From positions 655,932-719,931 of the forward strand of contig CBDIBE010000010.1 of assembly GCA_965276815.1 (NCBI GenBank): a stretch of DNA of 64,000 bases. The letters run 5' to 3'. Positions 33,266-41,924 of the stretch are shown in pieces. The notes beneath the pieces are model-generated. The model was not told the DNA's origin and made no database searches. It was given only the letters and a program-made list of their open reading frames with translations. Positions within the stretch are counted from its first letter, which is position 1; every line of letters starts with the position of its first letter. The stretch is from JAVVHH01 sp965276815. GTDB taxonomy: Bacteria > Pseudomonadota > Alphaproteobacteria > Acetobacterales > Acetobacteraceae. The position numbers were made by a program, and so were the translations under genes.

Positions 33266-33664
33266 CTACGGGGCAGGGGCGCTGAGCGGCTTGTCCTTTT
33301 CCACGACATAGGTGACAACGAGCCGTTCAGGCTCGTTGCTCGTGTTGCGCAGAGAATGCGGTACTCCCGCGGGAATGGCCCAGGAGTCGCCGACCTTGAT
33401 CGTCCGCTCGGGCGCCCCCTGAACTGTCAGCGTGCCTTCACCGGCGATCAGGCAACCCATCTCCACGCCGGGATGTGTGTGCCGGGCAACCGTGGCCATC
33501 GGCGCGATCGTCACCAGGTAACTCTCCACCATGTGGGCCGGATCAGGCGCCTCGAGGTGCTGCAGCTCGGTGCGCGTAATCGCGTCAGCCTGCGCCCATG
33601 CCGGCGCGTTTGACGCCAGCATGACTGCCGACATGGCGACAGGGGCGAGCAACATCAGACGCAT
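33266..33664 (-). CDS. Exported single-domain cupin, 132 aa
   Basis: The signal peptide (MRLMLLAPVAMSAVMLASNAPAWA) is followed by one cupin domain with motif 1 RHTHPGVEMGCLIAGEGTLT and motif 2 GDSWAIPAGVPHSLRNT. These supply the His, His, Glu and His expected to bind a divalent metal. The C-terminus VVTYVVEKDKPLS resembles small periplasmic cupins often annotated as cupin domain protein. The enzymatic role is unknown. ATG at 33662-33664 is chosen because the signal peptide starts there with GAGGACC upstream; an in-frame ATG at 33691 would add nine residues. Confidence 0.8.
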   Translation of the reverse strand: MRLMLLAPVAMSAVMLASNAPAWAQADAITRTELQHLEAPDPAHMVESYLVTIAPMATVARHTHPGVEMGCLIAGEGTLTVQGAPERTIKVGDSWAIPAGVPHSLRNTSNEPERLVVTYVVEKDKPLSAPAP

Positions 33665-33770
33665 TTGGTCCTCCACAATCGACAGCTTCATCACAACAGC
33701 GCAATGGCGAAGGCGACAGTTGCAACGGCAAGCAGCAAAACGCGTCGGCGACCCGCCGAGCAAGCGCCAA

Positions 33771-33803
33771 CGCCCTGGGGCCGCCCTGGGGGAACGCCCT
33801 GGG
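33771..33803. repeat. Three short direct repeats CGCCCTGGG
   Basis: CGCCCTGGG occurs at 33771-33779, 33782-33790 and 33795-33803, spaced 11 and 13 bases, roughly on one face of the helix. It lies between the divergent cupin and XRE genes and may be regulatory or a slippage product. Confidence 0.4.
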
Positions 33804-33831
33804 AGAGTGTTGGTGTTGCTTCCGGGTTATG

Positions 33832-33848
33832 CTACACCATTGATGTAG
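33832..33848 (+). promoter_or_regulatory. Dyad upstream of the XRE gene, candidate autoregulatory operator
   Basis: CTACA (33832-33836) and TGTAG (33844-33848) form a perfect short dyad spaced by seven bases, overlapping a TATGCT that could be a -10 element at 33828-33833. XRE regulators of this size usually repress their own promoter through such sites. Functional assignment is inference. Confidence 0.35.
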
Positions 33849-33877
33849 AGTGGCGGTCGCCGAGGCATGCATCTTCA

Positions 33878-34126
33878 ATGAACCTCACTCCTCAACAATG
33901 CCGCGGCGCTCGGGCCATGCTCGGTTTGTCGCAGGCCGACCTGGAGAAGACTTCTCAGGTCACCAAAAAGACGATCGCGGACTTCGAGCGAGAGGCGACT
34001 ACGCCCCAGCCGCGGACCGTGACCGCGTTACGAAGCGCGCTGGAGCGTGCCGGCGTTGAATTCATCCCCGAGAACGGTGGCGGCCCGGGTGTTCGCCTCG
34101 TGAACAATGGAGGCAATCATGGCTGA
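33878..34126 (+). CDS. XRE-family helix-turn-helix regulator, 82 aa
   Basis: The Cro/CI-type helix-turn-helix is clear: LTPQQCRGARAMLGLSQADLEKTSQVTKKTIADFERE. It is followed by PRTVTALRSALERAGVEFIPENGGGPGVRLV, the standard second half of small antitoxin- or prophage-type XRE proteins. The frame is open upstream to 33665, but ATG at 33878 begins the domain. It overlaps the following gene by eight bases, making a two-gene unit. The role may be autoregulation of that partner; a toxin-antitoxin function is possible but not demonstrable here. Confidence 0.83.
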   Translation: MNLTPQQCRGARAMLGLSQADLEKTSQVTKKTIADFEREATTPQPRTVTALRSALERAGVEFIPENGGGPGVRLVNNGGNHG

Positions 34127-34559
34127 CGATGCCCGTATCCCTGTTCAGATTGAGGTCAGCGCGTCCCAACTGGAGCTGATTGACCGATTTCAGCTCGAGA
34201 ACGGATTGGCTTCACGCCAAGACACCCTGACTCTGCTGCTGCACATCGCCCTCGAAACCGTTACCAGCAAAGGGCGCCGCTTCTGGGATAGGCCAATCAC
34301 CGGTCCGGCGGACCCCGCTATCGGTCAGCCGGTGCAGCTGGCTCATGAGCTGGCGACACGCCTGCGTGCCGAAGGGCATCATGAAGCGGCCGAGCAGGTG
34401 CGACAGGCCACGATCGGCTCGCGCATCGGCGGTGCACTGCTGAGTGGATTGCGGGAGACATGCCAGACCGTGCTGACGACCATCGAGGCGCTCGATCCGA
34501 AGACCGAGCTCATGGCCGAGGAACTGCGCCTGGAGATCGACAAGCTTCTGCCGCGTTAA
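34119..34559 (+). CDS. Hypothetical partner of the XRE gene, 146 aa
   Basis: The N-terminus MADDARIPVQIEVSASQLEL followed by IDRFQLENGLASRQDTLTLLLHIALE looks like a ribbon-helix-helix fold (a beta strand, then two helices). The C-terminal two thirds is helical with DPAIGQPVQLAHELATRLRAEGHHEAAEQVRQA. GGAGG at 34109-34113 lies six bases before the ATG at 34119; an upstream ATG at 34107 contains that site and is less likely. Overlap with the XRE gene indicates coupling. No family was recognised. Possible roles include a DNA-binding co-regulator. Confidence 0.55.
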   Translation: MADDARIPVQIEVSASQLELIDRFQLENGLASRQDTLTLLLHIALETVTSKGRRFWDRPITGPADPAIGQPVQLAHELATRLRAEGHHEAAEQVRQATIGSRIGGALLSGLRETCQTVLTTIEALDPKTELMAEELRLEIDKLLPR

Positions 34560-34630
34560 GGGCGAGGCCAGCGACTTTCGATCCCGCACGGCGCGCGGCA
34601 GTGGACGCCACTTAAGTCGCGATCACAAGC

Positions 34631-34759
34631 ATGCTCGATCGCATCGCGGACGGCGCCTACGCGAAAGTCAAGGACATCAAAGAGTTTGAGACGGTGAAAT
34701 ACCTCGCCTCGAATAAGGCGCTCAAGCAGACCGCGACCCAAATATTTGTTGATCTATAA
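34631..34759 (+). CDS. Small ORF of uncertain status, 42 aa
   Basis: An ATG-initiated frame encodes MLDRIADGAYAKVKDIKEFE then TVKYLASNKALKQTATQIFV-DL and stops at TAA 34757-34759, overlapping the end of the convergent MFS gene by six bases. Codon choice is plausible for a fragment of a larger helical protein, but no upstream frame continues it and no ribosome-binding site is evident. It may be the C-terminal remnant of a lost gene. Confidence 0.25.
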   Translation: MLDRIADGAYAKVKDIKEFETVKYLASNKALKQTATQIFVDL

Positions 34760-36055
34760 TCCCGGCGGCCTCGGGGTTTCATCAGAACTAGGATTAGCCA
34801 GGAAGCGGGCACTGGCGGCAAGGCAGAAAAGGCTTATCAGCATCACCGCGCCCAAATAGATTCCGGGGCTGGTGGGGTCGCCCGTGGTCGTCACGATCCA
34901 ACCCACCACCAGCGGTGTCACGCCTCCGAACAGCGTCTGCGCCAACACGTAGGCAATCGACACGCCCGACGTGCGCCGCCGTACTGGAAACAGGTCGGCG
35001 AGAGCGGCCGGGACCGTCGCGTAATAGCCGCAATAGAACACCAGCGCGATCAATCCCTGAATGGTCACCAGCGTCGCCATGGACGGCGCCGCGATCAGCC
35101 AGCGAAACAGCGGATAGATCATGACCAGGCCCAATACGCCGGTTGCCGCCATGACCTTGGTCCGCCCGACGCGGTCGGACAGGTCACCGAAAAATGGCGG
35201 GAACAGCGTGTTGATCACGCCGGCCGCGATGGTGCCGACCAAGGCTTGGGATTGCGGCAGTCCGAGCTTGGTGAACGCGAAAGTCGGCATGTAGGTGTTG
35301 AGAAAACTGCCGCACGCCCCCGCAGCCACCAGCCCGGCGCCCAGCAGCACTCGCGTTTTGTCGGTCGCCGCCAGCTCCGCAATCGGGCGCTCGGCATGCT
35401 CGGCGCGCCGGAACTCCTCAGTCTCGTTCAGCTGGCTGCGGATATAAAGGGCAACCGGCCCGATCAGCAGGCCGAAAGCGAACGGGACGCGCCAGCCCCA
35501 GCTCGCGACCTGCTCCGGGCTCAGCAGCAAATTGACCGCATAGGCGGCGAGCGAGGCTAGCAGGACTGCGAAGCCCGAGGCGGCCCATTGCAGGCTGGCG
35601 TAGAAGCCGCGTCGCGCCGGGTCCTGCTCGGCCAGCAGCGCGGTGGCGCTGCCGAACTCGCCGCCGGCGGAGAAACCCTGAATCATGCGCGCGATCACGA
35701 CAAGAATTGGCGCGGCAACACCGATTCTGGCGTAAGAGGGCATGCAGGCAATCATTGCTGTGCCGATCATCATCAACCCGGCCGAGAGCGTCAGCCCCGG
35801 CTTGCGGCCTGCCCGGTCCGAATAGGCGCCAATGACAATCGCTCCCAGCGGCCGCACGAGCCACGAGATCGCGAAGGCTCCCAGGGAGAGCAGCAACGAT
35901 GTGTTGACGTCGGCGGTGGGGAAGAACTCTCGGCCCAATACGACTGCAAACAGGGCGTATAGCAGGAGGTCAAACCATTCCAGAACTGCGCCAATATTGG
36001 CGGCTACCGCCGTGCGCAACCGGCTGGCATGGGTACGGGCAGCGATGGAGCTCAT
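34754..36055 (-). CDS. MFS transporter, metabolite:H+ symporter (MHS) type, 433 aa
   Basis: Twelve hydrophobic segments are present with the MHS subfamily patterns AVAANIGAVLEWFDLLLYALFA at the N-terminus, VRPLGAIVIGAYSDRAGRKPGLTLS (loop 2-3 motif), ARMIQGFSAGGEFGSATALLAE and FGDLSDRVGRTKVM in the second half. Relatives import dicarboxylates, aromatic acids and similar acids. It is the last gene of a catB-catC-MHS arrangement; its ATG overlaps the catC stop (ATGA). It is therefore probably an uptake or efflux system for a compound of the catechol pathway, such as muconate or an aromatic acid. Confidence 0.9.
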   Translation of the reverse strand: MSSIAARTHASRLRTAVAANIGAVLEWFDLLLYALFAVVLGREFFPTADVNTSLLLSLGAFAISWLVRPLGAIVIGAYSDRAGRKPGLTLSAGLMMIGTAMIACMPSYARIGVAAPILVVIARMIQGFSAGGEFGSATALLAEQDPARRGFYASLQWAASGFAVLLASLAAYAVNLLLSPEQVASWGWRVPFAFGLLIGPVALYIRSQLNETEEFRRAEHAERPIAELAATDKTRVLLGAGLVAAGACGSFLNTYMPTFAFTKLGLPQSQALVGTIAAGVINTLFPPFFGDLSDRVGRTKVMAATGVLGLVMIYPLFRWLIAAPSMATLVTIQGLIALVFYCGYYATVPAALADLFPVRRRTSGVSIAYVLAQTLFGGVTPLVVGWIVTTTGDPTSPGIYLGAVMLISLFCLAASARFLANPSSDETPRPPGL

Positions 36056-36339
36056 TCAGGTTCCCAAATCGCGGAAGGGTGGCGCGCGAGCGGCGTGACG
36101 CTGACCGTCATGAAGGGGAATAGCGGCAAGGTCGAGAGGATTGCGTGCAGGGCGTCATGGTCCGGCACGTCGAAAATAGAAATGTTGGAATACTGGCCGG
36201 CAATCCGCCACAGATGCACCCAGATGCCCTCGCGCTGCAGCTCCTGCGCGCGGGCTTTTTCCTCTGCCTTCAACCGGTCGAACTCGGCCAGGTTGATCCC
36301 AAGCGGCGGGTGAACATCCATCCTGACGTGGTACAGCAC
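36052..36339 (-). CDS. catC: Muconolactone delta-isomerase, 95 aa
   Basis: The family pattern is complete: VLYHVRMDVHPP at the N-terminus, FDRLKAEEKARAQELQREG, WVHLWRIAGQYSNISIFDVPDHDALHAILSTLPLFPFM and SVTPLARHPSAI near the end. The enzyme isomerises muconolactone to 3-oxoadipate enol-lactone in the ortho-cleavage branch of catechol degradation. The start is GTG at 36339, with AAGGAGG seven bases before. It lies between catB (10 bases) and the MHS transporter (overlap). The length is standard. catD and the beta-ketoadipate genes are not in the window. Confidence 0.93.
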   Translation of the reverse strand: MLYHVRMDVHPPLGINLAEFDRLKAEEKARAQELQREGIWVHLWRIAGQYSNISIFDVPDHDALHAILSTLPLFPFMTVSVTPLARHPSAIWEPE

Positions 36340-36349
36340 GGCTTCCTCC

Positions 36350-37501
36350 TTATTGCCGCGCGTAGTGGCGCAGCTTCTCCGGATCGAGCGTGACGCCGAC
36401 CCCTGGGCCGGTCGGCAGGTGCACGTGGAAATCCGCAAAGCGCAGTGGCTCGGTGACGTATTCGCCGGTCAGGATTTGCGGGCCGAAATGCTCACAGCCC
36501 CAAACCAGTTCTCGCAATGTCGCGAACACCTGCAGGTGCGCCGCCGCGCCCACCGAGCTCTCCAGCAGGCAGCCGCCGTAGAGGCCGATCCCGGCGGCTT
36601 CGGCGACCGCGGCCACCCGCTTCACGCCGAGCAGGCCGCCATGCTTGACCAGCTTGAGCGAGACCGCGTCGGCCGCCGCTTTCATGCCGACCTGCAGCAT
36701 GTCGTGCGCATCGAACACGCATTCGTCGGCGAGGAGGGGAGGGGTGTCCGGCCTCGCCCGCAGCCGCGCCATCCCGGCGATGTTCCAGGCCGGCACGGGC
36801 TGCTCGACCAGCTTGATGCCGAGTTCTTTCAGCACGGGCAGACAACGGGCGGAGACGGTCTCGTCCCAGGCCTGGTTGGCGTCGACGATCAGCTCGGCCC
36901 GGTCCTCGAGCGCGCGGGCGAGGTGGGTCATGCGGGCCAGGTCCGCCTCAGGCGCCTGGGCGCCGATCTTGACCTTGAAGGTGCGGTGCAGCCGGGCTTC
37001 GAGCTTGCGCTCGGCTTCCTCGACCTCTTGCGCCGGGTCGCCGGAGGCCAGCGTCCAGAGCACCGGGACCTTGTCGCGCACGGCGCCCCCGAGCAGGGCG
37101 CTGGCGGGGAGACCGAGCGTCTTGCCGACTGCGTCGAACAGCGCGGTCTCGACCGCGGCCTTGGCGGCGTTGTTGCGCTTAGCGGCGGCGTCCATAAACG
37201 ACCCGGCCGCCTCGAACCGGTCCGCCCGCTGCCCGGTCAGCACGGGCGCGAGATAGGTGTCGATATTGGCCTTCATCGCCTCGACGCTCTCCTCGCTCCA
37301 GCGCGGACCGCCGAGCGTCGCCGCCTCGCCGATCCCTTCGGCGCCATTCGCCAGGCGCACTTGGACGAGGACGTAGTTCTGTGCCGTGACCGAGGTCTGC
37401 GACAGCTTGTGCTTTCGCACCGTGGGCACGTCGACGATGGTGCTCGTGATCGAGTGGATGACCAGGTCACGGGCGAGGTGATCGGTGTCGAGGTTGGGCA
37501 T
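36350..37501 (-). CDS. catB: Muconate cycloisomerase, 383 aa
   Basis: An enolase-superfamily protein of the muconate-lactonising group. The N-terminal capping domain carries VPTVRKHKLSQ; the barrel carries FKVKIGAQAPEADL with the K-x-K motif, AELIVDANQAWDE, LVEQPVPAWN, and LADECVFDAHDM, the acidic metal ligands. It also has AVSLKLVKHGGLLG with the second catalytic Lys. It converts cis,cis-muconate to muconolactone. The ATG lies 15 bases after the catA stop in the operon catA-catB-catC-MHS. Length and residues are intact, so the gene appears functional even though catA is disrupted. Confidence 0.93.
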   Translation of the reverse strand: MPNLDTDHLARDLVIHSITSTIVDVPTVRKHKLSQTSVTAQNYVLVQVRLANGAEGIGEAATLGGPRWSEESVEAMKANIDTYLAPVLTGQRADRFEAAGSFMDAAAKRNNAAKAAVETALFDAVGKTLGLPASALLGGAVRDKVPVLWTLASGDPAQEVEEAERKLEARLHRTFKVKIGAQAPEADLARMTHLARALEDRAELIVDANQAWDETVSARCLPVLKELGIKLVEQPVPAWNIAGMARLRARPDTPPLLADECVFDAHDMLQVGMKAAADAVSLKLVKHGGLLGVKRVAAVAEAAGIGLYGGCLLESSVGAAAHLQVFATLRELVWGCEHFGPQILTGEYVTEPLRFADFHVHLPTGPGVGVTLDPEKLRHYARQ

Positions 37502-37516
37502 GGCAAGGCTCCGGGG

Positions 37517-38445
37517 TTAGGCGGCCTTGGCGTGGTCGCGCACGACCACGGTCTCGGGGAGGTGTGCGGCCTCCTGATTGAGCGTGAAGTCGAAGTCGAT
37601 GGTGGCGAAAGGCTCGTTCAGCCCGCGCTGCTTGATCTCCGCCGGGTCGTCGTGGTGGACGATTTCGGGGATAAGCCCGTCGCGGGTGGCGAAGGCGAAG
37701 TCATCATGCAGGTATTCGTCGCCGGCGATGTTGATCTGGGTCGTCAGCTTGCGATAGCCGGGGGCTTCGACGAAGAAGTGGATGTGCGCGGGGCGCTTGC
37801 CGTGCCGCCCCAGCGCCGCAAGCAGCTCCTGGGTCGGGCCGCCCGGCGGACAACCATAGCCCGACGGCATGATCGAGCGGAAGCGGTAGCGCCCGTCCCG
37901 TCCGTCTCGATCCGGCGGCGGAGGTTGTACGGGCTCTGCGACGGATCGAAGTGCGAGTAGCCGCCCCGGGTGTTGGCGTGCCAGACATCGACGATCGCGC
38001 CGGGGACCGGCTTGCCCGCCGTATCGCGAACCTGGCCCTGCATGAACAGCACGAGCCCGTCTTCCGGATCCTGATCGAGCCTTGCCTCGCCTTGGCTGAG
38101 CGGCGCGTCGGTGATGTAGAGCGGCCCCTCGATGGTGCGCGGCGTGCCGGCCTCCAGCCCGGCCCGGCGCTCCTTTTCGTCCGTCAGCAGGTCGAGGAAG
38201 TGCTCGACCCCCAAGCCAGGCACGAGCAGCCCGACCTCGTTGGCCTGGCCGAGCCGGGTCAAGTAGCCGCACGCCGTCCAGAACTCGCTGGGGGTGACGT
38301 CGAACTCCTCGATAATGCGGCACATCTCGGTCGCCACCCGCTCGACGATTTGCTTCAGGCGCGGATCGCCGTCTTGCTGGTCGCAGCCGGCGACCCGGCG
38401 CATGAGCTCATTGATTTCCGGCGTGTTGACCACGGATTCGACCAT
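37517..38445 (-). pseudogene. catA: Catechol 1,2-dioxygenase gene with a frameshift
   Basis: The N-terminal two thirds (MVESVVNTPEINELMRRVAG to GGYSHFDPSQSPYNLRRRIETDG) and the C-terminal part (DGRYRFRSIMPSGYGCPPGG, then RPAHIHFFVEAPGY to the end) are both excellent intradiol dioxygenase sequence but lie in different frames. The join is at about 37893-37903, where GGACGGGACGGG would need one extra base to give IETDGDGRYRF. All four iron ligands (two Tyr, two His) are encoded across the two pieces. If real, the enzyme is truncated before the second Tyr and the His pair. Assembly error in a G-rich run is the main alternative. Confidence 0.85.
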
Positions 38446-38480
38446 TTTTGCCTCTCAGTGAATTGTTTCTTAGCGCTTTG

Positions 38481-39980
38481 TCAGATCACGTCGCCGACGG
38501 GGACCATGCGCGGCGGGAGTTCGGCGCCGCGCATTCCGATGCAGAAGCGGGTCACATGCGGCTCGAGCCGCTCGGCGAGGGTGCGCGCCGGTGCGGTCGC
38601 GGTACGCAGCCGGTCGGCGGCCGCGCGGGCGCGCCGGGCCATTGACGGCCAGTCCACGCCGAGCACGGTGCCGTCGCGCAATGCCCAGCGCCCGCCCACC
38701 ATGACGTCACGCACCGCGCCGCCATCCTCCGAGTGCACGAGCTGATTGACCGCGTGATTGAGCGGCACGAGGTTGGGATGGTCGAGATCGAGGAAGACGA
38801 GGTCCGCCTTGCGGCCGGGCGCGATCCGGCCAATCGCCTCGCCCCAGCCCAGCACGGCGGCGCTGCCTTGAGTCGCGGCGCGTAGGGCCTCGGTGGCGGA
38901 AACCCAATCCGTCGGCGCGCGGCCAAGCACGCGGCTGACCACCGCGGCCAGGCGCGTGGCCTCGAACATGTTCTGGTGGTCGCTGGACGCGGATCCGTCC
39001 GTGCCGACGCCGACCACCATCCCGTGATCCAGCATTGGCCGTATGTCGGCGATCCCCGAACCGAGCCGCAGGTTCGATCCCGGATTATGCGCGACAGCGC
39101 CGCCTGCGTACGCGATCCGCTCGATCTCGGCGTCGTCCAGCCAGACTCCGTGTGCCGCGCTGAACTGTGGGCTCAACAGGCCGAGACGGTCCAAATGCGC
39201 CACCAGCCCCTCGCCCCAGCGGCGGTGCGCGGCTAGCCGCTGATAACGGCTTTCGGCGAGGTGCGTCTGCAGCGGCAGGCCAAACTCCCTCGAGAGCGCC
39301 TGGCAGCCACACATAAAACCGTCCGAACAGTGCAACGGGATGGTGGGTGCGACGCCAAGCCGGACGCGGTCCGTCGGGAACGGCCAGGTGCGTGCCGCCT
39401 CGCCCATCTCGCGCAATATGACCTCGGCGGGCGCCATCTGCATCGCGGCGACGATACCCCGCAGCTCGTCCGGCAGCGCGTCGGCGAGCCCTGGGATCGC
39501 CTGCCAGAAAGTGCAGTCCGCCACCATCGGCGCGACGACGGCGCGCAAGCCGACATCCATATAGGCCTGTCCGACCGCGCGCAGCCCGGCGACGGTGAGA
39601 TAGGGGAGCTGAATGGTCAGGTCGTAGCAGGCGGTGCAGCCTTTGCGCAGCATCTCCACCGCGCCGATTGCGGCGGAGAGATACCGGTCCTCGTCCGACC
39701 GGTCGCCGCCCAGCCAGGGTGCGGCGTTCAGCAGCAGCTCGAGCGACCATCGGTCGCCGCTGCCCTTGGCGAGGCCGCCATGCGAGTGGGTGTGGGCATT
39801 GACCAGGCCCGGCATGATCAGTCGCCCGGCCGCGTCGACGATTTGCGCATCGGCCTCGCTGCCCGGCGGGAGCAGCGCGGCGATCAGTTCGTCCTCGATG
39901 AGGATGTCGTAGGGCTGGGCCGGCGCGCCGTCCGTCGCTAAATTCAGGACAAGTCCGCCGGCAATTAAGAGACGTTCCAT
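38481..39980 (-). CDS. Amidohydrolase (deaminase/chlorohydrolase family), 499 aa
   Basis: This belongs to the subfamily of cytosine/guanine deaminases and triazine hydrolases (AtzA/TrzN/MtaD-like). It has metal motif LVNAHTHSHGGLAKG near residue 70, LQTHLAES, FSAAHGVWLDD and VGTDGSASSDHQNMFE, supplying the His, His, His and Asp ligands. The ending GRIAPGRKADLVFLDLDH is typical. It should deaminate or hydrolyse a nitrogen heterocycle or substituted aromatic. The frame is open upstream to 40148, but ATG at 39978-39980 begins the family N-terminus MERLLIAGGLVLN. It sits 35 bases upstream of catA and may feed the aromatic pathway; this is inference. Confidence 0.85.
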   Translation of the reverse strand: MERLLIAGGLVLNLATDGAPAQPYDILIEDELIAALLPPGSEADAQIVDAAGRLIMPGLVNAHTHSHGGLAKGSGDRWSLELLLNAAPWLGGDRSDEDRYLSAAIGAVEMLRKGCTACYDLTIQLPYLTVAGLRAVGQAYMDVGLRAVVAPMVADCTFWQAIPGLADALPDELRGIVAAMQMAPAEVILREMGEAARTWPFPTDRVRLGVAPTIPLHCSDGFMCGCQALSREFGLPLQTHLAESRYQRLAAHRRWGEGLVAHLDRLGLLSPQFSAAHGVWLDDAEIERIAYAGGAVAHNPGSNLRLGSGIADIRPMLDHGMVVGVGTDGSASSDHQNMFEATRLAAVVSRVLGRAPTDWVSATEALRAATQGSAAVLGWGEAIGRIAPGRKADLVFLDLDHPNLVPLNHAVNQLVHSEDGGAVRDVMVGGRWALRDGTVLGVDWPSMARRARAAADRLRTATAPARTLAERLEPHVTRFCIGMRGAELPPRMVPVGDVI

Positions 39981-40017
39981 CTCGGCACGATAGCAGGCTC
40001 GAATTGCTTGAGAAATG

Positions 40018-40623
40018 TCACCTCGGCCGGTCGGGGCCGCCCTCGAGCGCCGGTGAGGATTGCGGCGGCAGCATCCGTTCGAGCTGGCCATCCCGCCGGA
40101 TCGCGGCGTGGAAGGCCACTGCGCCGAGATGCATGAGGATGAGTGCATAAACCAGCCATTGGCCGATGACCACGTGGGCCCACAGCGCGACTTGCCGCAC
40201 CATATCGCTCTTGGGCAACGCAGGGACGGTGAACAGGTCGAAATAGGTCACCGGGTTGCCGCCTGCGGTGGAGAAAACGTAGCCGCTGAGCGGCATGCCG
40301 ATCATCACGACGTAGAGCAGCAGGTGCGCCGCCTCGGCGAGCCCGTGCTCGATCCGGCCGGTGCGCGTGCTGGGCGGCGGCGGCGGATGGGCGGTGCGCC
40401 AGGCGACGCGAACCATCACCACGGCCAGGATCGTCAGCCCGACCGATTTGTGCAGCGTATAGAGCAGCTCGCGGTCCGGCGCCGATCGCGGCATGTTGAC
40501 CATGACCCAGGCGAGCGGGAGCACGATGAACATCAGGACCGCGCTGACCCAGTGCAGCCCCTGAGCGGTCAGCGTGTAGCGCCGCGGGGCCGCACCAACT
40601 CGGCCAAGGATGGCGTGGTCCAT
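40018..40623 (-). CDS. Cytochrome b561-family membrane protein, 201 aa
   Basis: Four hydrophobic segments carry the haem ligand pattern of the bacterial CybB type: RYTLTAQGLHWVSAVLMFIVLPLAW, LHKSVGLTILAVVMVRVAWR, HLLLYVVMIGMPLSGYV and AHVVIGQWLVYALILMHLGAVAFH. The histidines in helices 1, 2, 3 and 4 are in the expected places. It is likely a di-haem quinol:superoxide or general electron-transfer protein in the inner membrane. It lies between the oxygenase operon and the amidohydrolase; a role in electron supply there is speculative. Confidence 0.88.
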   Translation of the reverse strand: MDHAILGRVGAAPRRYTLTAQGLHWVSAVLMFIVLPLAWVMVNMPRSAPDRELLYTLHKSVGLTILAVVMVRVAWRTAHPPPPPSTRTGRIEHGLAEAAHLLLYVVMIGMPLSGYVFSTAGGNPVTYFDLFTVPALPKSDMVRQVALWAHVVIGQWLVYALILMHLGAVAFHAAIRRDGQLERMLPPQSSPALEGGPDRPR

Positions 40624-40764
40624 TAAACTCTCCTGTGTGGGCGAATGCAGACAATACGTGGCCTGCCGCCTAACCTTGCGCGGCTTGGGAGGGGACGAAC
40701 GGGCGGCCTTCCGATCGCTGCCGCCTAAATGGGCTCGGCCGCTTCGACCGGTCCTGGGACCGCC

Positions 40765-41724
40765 CTAGAGGTCGAGCACCAGAAGCGGCGTTCGCGCCCG
40801 CGAGCAGCAGAGGAGTATCTGGTCGTTGCCCGCCTTCTCCTCGTCCGTCAGATAGGAATCGCGGTGGTCCGGCACGCCCTCCAGCACGTCGCACAGGCAA
40901 GTGCCGCACACGCCCTGCTCACACGACACCTCGACGTGCACGCCGACGGCCTTCAAGGCCTGCACGATCGATTGTCCGGCCGCAACCGGCACCGAGCGCC
41001 CGGTCTTTGCCAGAACCACTTCGAACGCGTCGCCCGATGTGTCCACGGCGGCGCCGAAATACTCGCGGTGGACGCGGTCCTCGCTGTAACCGCGCGCGCG
41101 AGCGGACTCGATCACCCAGTCCATGAACCCGGTGGGTCCGCAGACATAGAGGTGCGCCCCCGCCTCGGGGGGCGGCAGGTCGCGTCTGGGATCGAGGTGC
41201 TGCCCCGCCGGGCCATCATCGAAATGCAGGCGGACGCTGAAGCTGTATGGCGCCTCAGCCAACTCCTCGAGAAAGGCTGCTTTGCTGCGCGAGCGGGCGG
41301 AATAGTGGAAGGTGAAGGCCCTGCTGGCCACATCAAGGTGATGCGCCATGGCGAGCAGCGGCGTGACGCCGATGCCGCCGCCGATCAGGATCGATGCGGC
41401 GGCCTCTTGGGCCAGCGGAAAGTTGTTGCGCGGTGCGCTGATGCGGATGCGCTCGCCATTATGGAAGCGCGCGTGGATCGCGGCCGAGCCGCCGCGGGAC
41501 GCGGGGTCGAGGAGGATGCCCAGGCGATAGCGATCGGTCCGCGCCGGGTCGCCGCACAACGAGTATTGCCGGACCAAACCAGGGGCGATCGTGACGTCCA
41601 CGTGGGAGCCCGGCTCGAACGGCGGCAAGGGGGCACCGCCAACCTGCTCGAGCTCCAACACGACGATCCCGTCGGCCTGCTCGTGCCGCGCGACGATCTC
41701 CACTTCCAAGGATTGGTCCGACAT
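40765..41724 (-). CDS. Phthalate-dioxygenase-reductase type ferredoxin reductase, 319 aa
   Basis: The FMN/FAD-binding block RQYSLCGDP (about residues 52-60) is followed by the nucleotide-binding GGGIGVTPLLAMAH and VCGPTGFMDWV. A C-terminal plant-type [2Fe-2S] domain has CEQGVCGTCLC near 268-278 and a further Cys near 306. The order flavin, NAD, ferredoxin is that of the class IA/IB reductases (PDR, VanB). It transfers electrons from NADH to the Rieske oxygenase encoded upstream in the same operon. It is the last gene of that operon. Length and motifs are complete. Confidence 0.93.
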   Translation of the reverse strand: MSDQSLEVEIVARHEQADGIVVLELEQVGGAPLPPFEPGSHVDVTIAPGLVRQYSLCGDPARTDRYRLGILLDPASRGGSAAIHARFHNGERIRISAPRNNFPLAQEAAASILIGGGIGVTPLLAMAHHLDVASRAFTFHYSARSRSKAAFLEELAEAPYSFSVRLHFDDGPAGQHLDPRRDLPPPEAGAHLYVCGPTGFMDWVIESARARGYSEDRVHREYFGAAVDTSGDAFEVVLAKTGRSVPVAAGQSIVQALKAVGVHVEVSCEQGVCGTCLCDVLEGVPDHRDSYLTDEEKAGNDQILLCCSRARTPLLVLDL

Positions 41725-41735
41725 CGACGATGTTC

Positions 41736-41924
41736 CTAGCTGACGACACGCTGCGCCTCAGCCATGAAATCCGCTTCCTTCATGCCAGTTGCCACGTCGT
41801 CCTCGCCGCGCGTGGCGGAGGCGATGCGGACCATGGCGCGGCCGAACGGGTCGGCCCATTGCTGGATCACGATCACCTCATGCCCGCGGTAAGTGTAAAG
41901 CTGCCACATTTCGGCGCCGGTCAT
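41736..41924 (-). CDS. Small unknown protein in the dioxygenase operon, 62 aa
   Basis: The protein reads MTGAEMWQLYTYRGHEVIVI, then QQWADPFGRAMVRIASATRG and a short helical tail ending MAEAQRVVS. There is no signal peptide or membrane segment. ATG at 41922-41924 overlaps the stop of the SnoaL-like gene upstream (ATGA), so it is real by context. Eleven bases separate it from the reductase gene. Its first half suggests a small beta-hairpin domain. No family was recognised. It could be an accessory subunit of the oxygenase system. Confidence 0.6.
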   Translation of the reverse strand: MTGAEMWQLYTYRGHEVIVIQQWADPFGRAMVRIASATRGEDDVATGMKEADFMAEAQRVVS

